From Kiritimatiellota bacterium B12222 (lineage in GTDB: Bacteria; Verrucomicrobiota; Kiritimatiellia; SS1-B-03-39; UBA6053), in assembly GCA_029719485.1 (NCBI GenBank), contig CP120722.1, forward strand, positions 2,542,001-2,606,000: 64,000 nucleotides of DNA, written 5' to 3'. The first letter of the stretch is position 1; every line of letters begins with the position of its first letter. Under the pieces are notes generated by a model. It did no database searches. It was not told the origin of the DNA and was given only the letters and a program-made list of their open reading frames with translations. Position numbers and translations under genes: made by a program. Positions 49,401 through 61,400 of the stretch are shown here, in pieces.

Positions 49401-52400
49401 CTACCGGTGGCGCAACCGTTGACTTACCCGTTTCCATTACAGGTGGAGGCACCGGTCTTTCCGGAACCTTTGATATTCCTGTAGATGGTACGGTGACCAT
49501 CGTATACACTGCAACCGTGCAAAATACTTTTGTGCCAGGTCAAACGCTGATCAATGATGCCAATGCGCATTACACTTCACTTGATGGTACGGTTACGGGT
49601 GAACGTACCGGTGGAGGGGTCGCAGATCCAGAAGACAATACGCCTCCTGATGATGCTGCGATTTTGGATAACTATGCCGTCGGTGATGAAGTCACCATTA
49701 CTGGTGATAGTTATGATCCGATTGTTGGCAAAACTCTGGTGAGTAGTAGTGAGGCTGGCAGTGTCGGGTCAGACATGTTGGTGGGCGAGATCGTTCGTTA
49801 CCAACTGAAATTTGAATTGTTTGAAGGTACGCTTAACGATGTGGTGGTGTTTGATATGCTACCTGACGGGTTGCTCTTCATGAATGATGGCACCGCGGCC
49901 TTCTCAACTGAAAATGTTTCTACATTTGTAAATTTTGGTGGCTTAACTGCGAGTACACTTCTTACGGGAAGTGATACAAATTTTGGTAATGGAACTGATA
50001 TCTACTTCCAGTTGGGTGACATTGTAAATAATGATAATGATGCCAACGTGGAATACGGGATCATCGAATTCAATGCCTTGGTGTTGAATACGACTGCAAA
50101 TCAAGATGGCACCACTTTAGATAACCGTTTTGGATTGTTCATGGATCAAGATAATAATCCAGGAACCGATCCCACGCAAGTGACGACGTTGCAAGTGGAC
50201 GCCAATGGTGATGGCACTCCTGAAAGCACAGGACAAAGCCTCTCGAATACCCTAACAGTTACGGTTCGTGAAGCTGCGCTTTCTTTCACGGAAACCATTC
50301 CTGCGGGTAGCGGATATGATGCGGGTGATGAATTTGATATCACCTACACCATTACCAATAATGGCAATGCGCCTTCATATAACGTCTTGCTTTCCGATTT
50401 AGGCCTTCCCCCTGAATTTGATTTAATCGGAATTAGTTCTAGTAGCACGGGTGCAGGTACTCCTAATACTTCTGCGACGAATACCGGTACTGACTCCGTT
50501 TCTGCAACGCTCGATGTGCTCGAGGTTGGCGAAACATGGACCATTATCGCAACCAATCGTTTACGGAACTCTGTAAATCCTGGTGATGTTTATACGAATC
50601 CTGCAGATGTGACCTTTACCAGTTTACCTGGTGCAAATGGTACCACCTTTAATCCTACAGGAAGTGCGACCCCAGGGGCGGCCGGTAGTGAAACCGGAGA
50701 ACGTACGGGTGCTGATGGTATTGGCGGTTCGTTGAACGATTATGCCTTGAGTGATTCTGCAAGTCTTGAAATTCCTACTCCATTTGAAGTAGGGAAAGTA
50801 GCAGATCGTCCAACCGCGAGTATTGGTGAAATTATCACATATACGGTTACGATCGAAGTGATCGAAGGGACCACAAATAACATTGTACTGGATGATACCT
50901 TACCCGCTGGGGTTAGTTTTGTAGCGGGTAGTGCTGTTCTTACCACTCCTGCAGGGTGGACGATCAATGGGTTTGATACGGATTCCGTCGATCAAACTTT
51001 TACCTCTGTAATTAATCCTGGTGCAAATGATGCCACCGGCAGCGTCGCTACCGGAACTTTCAGCTACAGCTATCAAGTTCGTGTAGACAATGTCTCTGGA
51101 AATCAAGACACAGTTGTCCTGTCTAACTCTGTAGATGGTAGTGCTGATGATGTTCCTGATGATGATGATAACGTTGCGAATGTGATCGTGGTTGAACCTG
51201 AATTGACTGTTGAAAAAACGGTGATCAGCGACACCTCCAATTTGGATGCCGGTGATACCGTGACTTACCAAATCGAAGTTTCTCATGACGACCTCAGTTC
51301 TGCTCATGCGTATGATGTCATCTTGACGGATTTGATGCCGGGTGAATTTGAAAACTTCCAATTGGTGAGTGCTGAACTCGATGGCTCTACCGTGGTGACT
51401 AGCTTTAATTTAGCGGCGAATGGATCACTTACGACCATTGGAGATTTAGATATTGAGTTAGGTGAAACCTTGATCTTGACTCTGTCTGCTGAAGTGAAAT
51501 CTGCTACAGTCGTTGGATCTACGATTAATAATAGCGTCTCTATTTACTGGTCGAGTTTGGATGATGGATTGGCCGGTGATGATGATGGCGATATTACTGA
51601 ACGAACTGGAGCAGGGGATCCGATCAATGATTACAACGACGATGACAATGTCGATGTGACCACTCGTGGCTACTTGGACATTGTCAAAGAAGCCAACAAA
51701 ACCGAAGCCACCATCGGTGAGATCATCACCTACACCTTGACCGTTACGGTCGCCGAAGGTCGTACCGTGGTGAACTTCAGTGACACCCTGCCTGATGATA
51801 CCATCCTGGTCGCTAACTCTGTGGCCATCGGCAGCAACCCTGATGGATTGGTGATCAGTGGTCTTAATGACAACACGCTGACTAACCAGCAATTAACCGT
51901 GATCAGTGACGCTGTAAACGGCATCGTTGAAAACGATGGTTCTCTAGCCCAAAACTCCAGCTTCACCATCACTTACGATGTGTTGGTTCTTAACGAAACT
52001 GGAAACGTGGGTCTGGATGGAAGTCAAACCATCCTCACCAACGATGTAAAAGCCTCTGCGGATCTTGATGACGACGGTGATACCGACGGACCTGGTGAAA
52101 CAGATGAAGATGACAGCACTGTCACCGTAGTTGAGCCTCAACTCGAAGTGATTAAAGAAGTCTCCAACGATGTAAGCCAACTCGACGCCGGTGACACCGT
52201 CACTTACGTGATTACGCTTCGTCATACCGATGCCTCTACTGCCACCGCTTGGGACGTGGTGCTCAACGACAGCTTGCCTTCACTGCTCGGTGAATACAGC
52301 TTAGTCTCTGCCGTAGTGGGTGCCACTGATGTCAGTGCTCAGCTCGACCTCACCGGATCAGCTTTAACCACTCCTGGAGTGATCAATCTGGCCCTCGGTG

Positions 52401-55400
52401 AAGAGTTAGTGGTCACCCTTAATGCTCGGGTGAATGATAACACCAATGTCGGTGCGACCATTAACAACGAAGCCTTGATCTTCTGGTCCAGTCTCGAAGA
52501 CGAACTGCGTGGTGACGAAGATGGCATCAGCGATGACCTCTCCGACGAACGTACCGGAGCAGGGGATCCGATCAATGATTACAACGACAACGATGATGTC
52601 GATGTAACCACTCGCGGCTACTTAGACATCGTCAAAGAAGCCAACAAAACCGAAGCCACCATCGGTGAGATCATCACCTACACCTTGACCGTCACGGTTG
52701 CCGAAGGTCGTACGGTGGTGAACTTCAGCGATACCCTGCCTGATGATACCATCCTGGTCGCTAACTCTGTGACCATCGGCAGCAACCCTGACGGGCTGAT
52801 CATTAACAACCTCAATGCTAACTCCCTCACCGGACAAAGCTTAGAAGTCATTAGTGATCGTGGTAACGGCATCGTTGAAAACGGTAGTGCAGTTGCTCAA
52901 AACTCCAGCTTCACCATCACTTACGATGTGTTGGTTCTTAACGAAACTGGAAACGTGGGTCTGGATGGAAGTCAAACCATCCTCACCAACGATGTAAAAG
53001 CCTCTGCGGATTTGGATGACGACGGTGATACCGACGGACCTGGTGAAACAGATGAAGATGACAGCACTGTCACCGTAGTTGAGCCTCAACTCGAAGTGAT
53101 TAAAGAAGTCTCCAACGACGTCTCGCAATTAGACGCAGGTGACACCGTCACTTATGTGATTACGCTTCGTCATACCGATGCCTCTACTGCCACCGCTTGG
53201 GACGTTGTGCTCAACGACAGCTTGCCTTCACTGCTCGGTGAATACAGCTTAGTCTCTGCCGTAGTGGGTGCCACTGACGTCAGTGCTCAGCTCGACCTCA
53301 CCGGATCAGCTTTGACTACACCCGGAGTCATCAATCTGGCCCTTGGTGAAGAGTTAGTGGTCACCCTTAATGCTCGAGTGAATGATAACACCAATGTCGG
53401 TGCGACCATTAACAACGAAGCCTTGATCTTCTGGTCCAGTCTCGAAGACGAACTGCGTGGTGACGAAGATGGCATCAGCGATGACCTCTCCGACGAACGA
53501 ACCGGAGCAGGGGATCCGATCAATGATTACAACGACAACGATGATGTCGATGTAACCACACGCGGCTACTTAGACATCGTCAAAGAAGCCAACAAAACCG
53601 AAGCCACTATCGGTGAGATCATCACCTACACCTTGACCGTCACGGTTGCCGAAGGTCGTACGGTGGTGAACTTCAGCGATACCCTGCCTGATGATACCAT
53701 CCTGGTCGCTAACTCTGTGACCATCGGCAGCAACCCTGACGGACTCACAATCAACGGACTCAATGCAAACTCCCTCACCGGACAAAGCTTAGAAGTCATT
53801 AGTGATCGTGGTAATGGCATCGTTGAAAACGATGGTTCACTAGCCCAAAACTCCAGCTTCACCATCACTTACGATGTGTTGGTTCTTAACGAAACTGGAA
53901 ACGTGGGTCTGGATGGAAGTCAAACCACCCTCACCAACGATGTAAAAGCCTCTGCGGATCTTGATGACGACGGTGATACCGACGGACCTGGTGAAACAGA
54001 TGAAGATGACAGCACTGTCACCGTAGTTGAGCCTCAACTCGAAGTGATTAAAGAAGTCTCCAACGACGTCTCGCAATTAGACGCAGGTGACACTGTCACT
54101 TATGTGATTACGCTTCGTCATACCGATGCCTCCACCGCCACGGCCTGGGACGTCGTTTTAAATGACAGCTTGCCTTCATTGCTCGGTGAATACAGCTTAG
54201 TCTCTGCCGTAGTGGGTGCCACTGACGTCAGTGCACAGCTCGACCTCACCGGATCAGCTTTGACTACACCCGGAGTCATCAATCTGGCCCTCGGTGAGGA
54301 ACTGGTGGTCACCCTTAACGCTCGGGTGAATGATAACACCAATGTCGGTGCGACCATTAACAACGAAGCCTTGATCTTCTGGTCCAGTCTCGAAGACGAA
54401 CTGCGTGGTGACGAAGATGGCATCAGCGATGACCTCTCCGACGAACGTACCGGAGCAGGGGATCCGATCAATGATTACAACGACAACGATGATGTCGATG
54501 TAACCACTCGCGGCTACTTAGACATCGTCAAAGAAGCCAACAAAACCGAAGCCACCATCGGTGAGATCATCACCTACACCTTGACCGTCACGGTTGCCGA
54601 AGGTCGTACCGTGGTGAACTTCAGTGACACCCTACCTGATGATACCATCCTGGTCGCTAACTCTGTGACCATCGGCAGCAACCCTGACGGACTGATCATT
54701 AACAACCTCAATGCAAACTCCCTCACCGGACAAAGCTTAGAAGTCATTAGTGATCGTGGTAATGGCATCGTTGAAAACGATGGTTCACTAGCCCAAAACT
54801 CCAGCTTCACCATCACTTACGATGTGTTGGTTCTTAACGAAACTGGAAACGTGGGTCTGGATGGAAGTCAAACCACCCTCACCAACGATGTAAAAGCCTC
54901 TGCGGATCTTGATGACGACGGTGATACCGACGGACCTGGTGAAACAGATGAAGATGACAGCACTGTCACCGTAGTTGAGCCTCAACTCGAAGTGATTAAA
55001 GAAGTCTCCAACGACGTCTCGCAATTAGACGCAGGTGACACTGTCACTTATGTGATTACGCTTCGTCATACCGATGCCTCCACCGCCACGGCCTGGGACG
55101 TCGTTTTAAATGACAGCTTGCCTTCATTGCTCGGTGAATACAGCTTAGTCTCTGCCGTAGTGGGTGCCACTGACGTCAGTGCACAGCTCGACCTCACCGG
55201 ATCAGCTTTGACTACACCCGGAGTCATCAATCTGGCCCTCGGTGAGGAACTGGTGGTCACCCTTAACGCTCGGGTGAATGATAACACCAATGTCGGTGCG
55301 ACCATTAACAACGAAGCCTTGATCTTCTGGTCCAGTCTCGAAGACGAACTGCGTGGTGACGAAGATGGCATCAGCGATGACCTCTCCGACGAACGTACCG

Positions 55401-58400
55401 GAGCAGGGGATCCGATCAATGATTACAACGACAACGATGATGTCGATGTAACCACTCGCGGCTACTTAGACATCGTCAAAGAAGCCAACAAAACCGAAGC
55501 CACCATCGGTGAGATCATCACCTACACCTTGACCGTCACGGTTGCCGAAGGTCGTACCGTGGTGAACTTCAGTGACACCCTACCTGATGATACCATCCTG
55601 GTCGCTAACTCTGTGACCATCGGCAGCAACCCTGACGGACTGATCATTAACAACCTCAATGCAAACTCCCTCACCGGACAAAGCTTAGAAGTCATTAGTG
55701 ATCGTGGTAATGGCATCGTTGAAAACGATGGTTCACTAGCCCAAAACTCCAGCTTCACCATCACTTACGATGTGTTGGTTCTTAACGAAACTGGAAACGT
55801 GGGTCTGGATGGAAGTCAAACCATCCTCACCAACGATGTGAAAGCCTCTGCGGATTTGGATGACGACGGTGATACCGACGGACCTGGTGAAACAGATGAA
55901 GATGACAGCACTGTCACCGTAGTTGAGCCTCAACTCGAAGTGATTAAAGAAGTCTCCAACGACGTCTCGCAATTAGACGCAGGTGACACCGTCACTTATG
56001 TGATTACGCTTCGCCATACCGATGCCTCCACTGCCACCGCTTGGGACGTGGTGCTCAACGACAGCTTGCCTTCACTGCTCGGTGAATACAGCTTAGTCTC
56101 TGCCGTAGTGGGTGCCACTGACGTCAGTGCTCAGCTCGACCTCACCGGCGCTGCTTTGACTACACCCGGAGTCATCAACTTGGCCCTCGGTGAAGAGTTA
56201 GTGGTCACCCTTAATGCTCGGGTGAATGATAACACCAATGTCGGTGCGACCATTAACAACGAAGCCTTGATCTTCTGGTCCAGTCTCGAAGACGAACTGC
56301 GTGGTGACGAAGATGGCATCAGCGATGACCTCTCCGACGAACGAACCGGAGCAGGGGATCCGATCAATGATTACAACGACAACGATGATGTCGATGTAAC
56401 CACACGCGGCTACTTAGACATCGTCAAAGAAGCCAACAAAACCGAAGCCACTATCGGTGAGATCATCACCTACACCTTGACCGTTACGGTCGCCGAAGGT
56501 CGTACGGTGGTGAACTTCAGCGATACCCTGCCTGATGATACCATCCTGGTCGCTAACTCTGTGGCCATCGGCAGCAACCCTGACGGGCTGATCATTAACA
56601 ACCTCAATGCAAACTCCCTCACCGGACAAAGCTTAGAAGTCATTAGTGATCGTGGTAATGGCATCGTTGAAAACGGTAGTGCAGTTGCTCAAAACTCCAG
56701 CTTCACCATCACTTACGATGTGTTGGTTCTTAACGAAACTGGAAACGTGGGTCTGGATGGAAGTCAAACCACCCTCACCAACGATGTAAAAGCCTCTGCG
56801 GATTTGGATGACGACGGTGATACCGACGGACCTGGTGAAACAGATGAAGATGACAGCACTGTCACCGTAGTTGAGCCTCAACTCGAAGTGATTAAAGAAG
56901 TCTCCAACGATGTAAGCCAACTCGACGCAGGTGACACCGTCACTTACGTGATTACGCTTCGTCATACCGATGCCTCTACTGCCACCGCTTGGGACGTTGT
57001 GCTCAACGACAGCTTGCCTTCACTGCTCGGTGAATACAGTCTAGTCTCTGCCGTAGTGGGTGCCACTGACGTCAGTGCACAGCTCGACCTCACCGGATCA
57101 GCTTTGACTACACCCGGAGTCATCAATCTGGCCCTCGGTGAGGAACTGGTGGTCACCCTTAACGCTCGGGTGAATGATAACACCAATGTCGGTGCGACCA
57201 TTAACAACGAAGCCTTGATCTTCTGGTCCAGTCTCGAAGACGAACTGCGTGGTGACGAAGATGGCATCAGCGATGACCTCTCCGACGAACGAACCGGAGC
57301 AGGGGATCCGATCAATGATTACAACGACAACGATGATGTTGATGTAACCACTCGCGGCTACTTAGACATCGTCAAAGAAGCCAACAAAACCGAAGCCACC
57401 ATCGGTGAGATCATCACCTACACCTTGACCGTCACGGTCGCCGAAGGTCGTACGGTGGTGAACTTCAGCGATACCCTGCCTGATGATACCATCCTGGTCG
57501 CTAACTCTGTGGCCATCGGCAGCAACCCTGACGGGCTGATCATTAACAACCTCAATGCAAACTCCCTCACCGGACAAAGCTTAGAAGTCATTAGTGATCG
57601 TGGTAACGGCATCGTTGAAAACGGTAGTGCAGTTGCTCAAAACTCCAGTTTCACCATCACTTACGATGTGTTGGTTCTTAACGAAACTGGAAACGTGGGT
57701 CTGGATGGAAGTCAAACCACCCTCACCAACGATGTAAAAGCCTCTGCGGATTTGGATGACGACGGTGATACCGACGGACCTGGTGAAACAGATGAAGATG
57801 ACAGCACTGTCACCGTAGTTGAGCCTCAACTCGAAGTGATTAAAGAAGTCTCCAACGATGTAAGCCAACTCGACGCAGGTGACACCGTCACTTACGTGAT
57901 TACGCTTCGTCATACCGATGCCTCTACTGCCACCGCTTGGGACGTTGTGCTCAACGACAGCTTGCCTTCACTGCTCGGTGAATACAGCTTAGTCTCTGCC
58001 GTAGTGGGTGCCACTGACGTCAGTGCACAGCTCGACCTCACCGGATCAGCTTTAACCACTCCTGGAGTGATCAATCTGGCCCTCGGTGAAGAGTTAGTGG
58101 TCACCCTTAATGCTCGGGTGAATGATAACACCAATGTCGGTGCGACCATTAACAACGAAGCCTTGATCTTCTGGTCCAGTCTCGAAGACGAACTGCGTGG
58201 TGACGAAGATGGCATCAGCGATGACCTCTCCGACGAACGAACCGGAGCAGGGGATCCGATCAATGATTACAACGACAACGATGATGTCGATGTAACCACA
58301 CGCGGCTACTTAGACATCGTCAAAGAAGCCAACAAAACCGAAGCCACTATCGGTGAGATCATCACCTACACCTTGACCGTTACGGTCGCCGAAGGTCGTA

Positions 58401-61400
58401 CCGTGGTGAACTTCAGCGATACCCTGCCTGATGATACCATCCTGGTCGCTAACTCTGTGGCCATCGGCAGCAACCCTGACGGGCTGATCATTAACAACCT
58501 CAATGCAAACTCCCTCACCGGACAAAGCTTAGAAGTCATTAGTGATCGTGGTAACGGCATCGTTGAAAACGATGGTTCTCTAGCCCAAAACTCCAGCTTC
58601 ACCATCACTTACGATGTGTTGGTTCTTAACGAAACTGGAAACGTGGGTCTGGATGGAAGTCAAACCATCCTCACCAACGATGTAAAAGCCTCTGCGGATC
58701 TTGATGACGACGGTGATACCGACGGACCTGGTGAAACAGATGAAGATGACAGCACTGTCACCGTAGTTGAGCCTCAACTCGAAGTGATTAAAGAAGTCTC
58801 CAACGATGTAAGCCAACTCGACGCAGGTGACACCGTCACTTACGTGATTACGCTTCGTCATACCGATGCCTCTACTGCCACCGCTTGGGACGTTGTGCTC
58901 AACGACAGCTTGCCTTCACTGCTCGGTGAATACAGCTTAGTCTCTGCCGTAGTGGGTGCCACTGACGTCAGTGCTCAGCTCGACCTCACCGGATCAGCTT
59001 TGACTACACCCGGAGTCATCAATCTGGCCCTCGGTGAGGAACTAGTGGTCACCCTTAACGCTCGGGTGAATGATAACACCAATGTCGGTGCGACCATTAA
59101 CAACGAAGCCTTGATCTTCTGGTCCAGTCTCGAAGACGAACTGCGTGGTGACGAAGATGGCATCAGCGATGACCTCTCCGACGAACGAACCGGAGCAGGG
59201 GATCCGATCAATGATTACAACGACGATGACAATGTCGATGTAACCACTCGCGGCTACTTGGACATCGTCAAAGAAGCCAACAAAACCGAAGCCACTATCG
59301 GTGAGATCATCACCTACACCTTGACCGTTACGGTCGCCGAAGGTCGTACCGTGGTGAACTTCAGCGATACCCTGCCTGATGATACCATCCTGGTCGCTAA
59401 CTCTGTGACCATCGGCAGCAACCCTGACGGGCTGATCATTAACAACCTCAATGCAAACTCCCTCACCGGACAAAGCTTAGAAGTCATTAGTGATCGTGGT
59501 AACGGCATCGTTGAAAACGATGGTTCACTAGCCCAAAACTCCAGCTTCACCATCACTTACGATGTGTTGGTTCTTAACGAAACTGGAAACGTGGGTCTGG
59601 ATGGAAGTCAAACCATCCTCACCAACGATGTCGAAGTCGCTGCCGATCTCAACAATGATGGTGATACCACCGATCCTGATGAAACCGACGGTGATGACAG
59701 CACGGTCAATGTGGTTGAACCTGATTTGGAAATCATCAAATCCAGTGATGACTTGGATGATTATGTTTCTGCTGGTCAATTGGTGACGTACTCTATTACC
59801 ATTCGTCACAGTGCCGAGTCATTGGCGAATGCCTATGATGTGGTCTTCCATGATCCACTTCCTGCGGAACTGGAGAACTACACTCTGATCTCCGCTCTGC
59901 TGGATGGAACCACGAATGTTCTTTCGTACTTCACGCTCAATACAGCTACCAATCAATTGGATACCTCAAGTAACTTTGATTTAAATCTAGGTGAAGAAAT
60001 TGTCCTTACGTTGAGTGGTAATGTAATTGTAGGAACTCCTGGTGATAGCATTATTGAAAATATTGGTGAAATTCGTTGGTCCAGTCTTGATGACAATGTG
60101 ACCGGTGATGATGCGGGTATTAGTGATGATGTAAACGATCAACGGACAGGAACTCCCTTGAATCCACAGGATCCAAATGATCCGAACACCTATGTGGATA
60201 CAGATGAGGATCTTCTGATCGTGGGTCAAGGATCCGTTGGAGATCGCGTCTGGTGGGATGTGAACAACAATGGTGCTCAAGATGACTTTGAAATTGGTCT
60301 ACCTGGGGTTGAAGTTAACCTCTGGCGTGATGACAATGGCAATGGTTATCTAGATGCTAATGATTTCTTCCTCATTTCCACAGTTACGGACTCAAATGGT
60401 GAATATCTGTTTACAGAGTTGCCTACCCAATATGATGACGGATCAGGAAATGTATTTGAGATCGATTACATCATCGAAGTTGTCGCACCTGCGGAATGGG
60501 TGGAAACTTATGACTTGGATGGCATTGCCACCACAAACACAGCAGCCTTTTCACTCGAAAATGGATCGAAGAACCGTAGAGACGTGGACTTCGGATACCG
60601 TGGTGAAGCCTCTGTAGGCGATTACATTTGGAATGATGCTAATTTGGATGGCGTTCAAAATGGTGATGAGGCGGGTATCCCAGGAGTGAAGGTAAGTCTT
60701 ACCTTCAACGGAGGGGACGAATTCGGAGGCAATAGCCTGACCCTGAATCAAACCACAGATGCAAATGGTAAGTATTTATTTACGAACCTCATTGGTGGTA
60801 ATTACACCATTACCATTGATCCCAGTACCGTGCCTGAAGATATGTTTATCACCTTTGATCCTGATGGAAATCTCAATGGCAGAAGTTCATTCTCCTTAGG
60901 TGGTTTCCAAAGTCGTCGTGATATGGACTTCGGATATGCACGCACACCTGAAGTAGATTTCACCTACGATATCTTTAATAATTTCTCCATCATTCCTTCT
61001 CCCTTTGTGGGTGATGGAGAGGGTGAGATTATTATCCTCCGGACTGAAGAAACTGAAAAAGAGCCACCACTACAAATCGCTCCGATTTATAGTGGTGCCG
61101 CCGAGCCTGGCTCCACCATTGTTATTACCATTTACAATGCGAAGGGTGAAGAGATCGGTACTCAGACAGTTGTTGCTGATTCTGGTGGTAACTGGATGGC
61201 TTCATTCCCCAATGTGGTGATTCAAGAGAATCCTCAGTCGGTATTGATTCATCAGACGCCTCCAGAACATTCTGCCAATGGCAAAGCGGGCTATAATGCA
61301 CGACCTTATTACGCGACGTCGCTACAGGCAGGACAGTTCTTTAGTGAGCAAAAAGGATCTGCGGCGACAGCGGCTCAAGCGGATGGTACAAGTTTCGAAG

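Noticed and set aside
51612..59631. CRISPR array
   Set aside because: Repeats are 948 bp with no spacers and are inside a coding frame.
51900..59810. Repeated open frames of 64-150 codons on the minus strand across the tandem array
   Set aside because: They recur every 948 bp only because the plus-strand repeat does, have no start signals and give Ser/Val-rich translations unlike known proteins.
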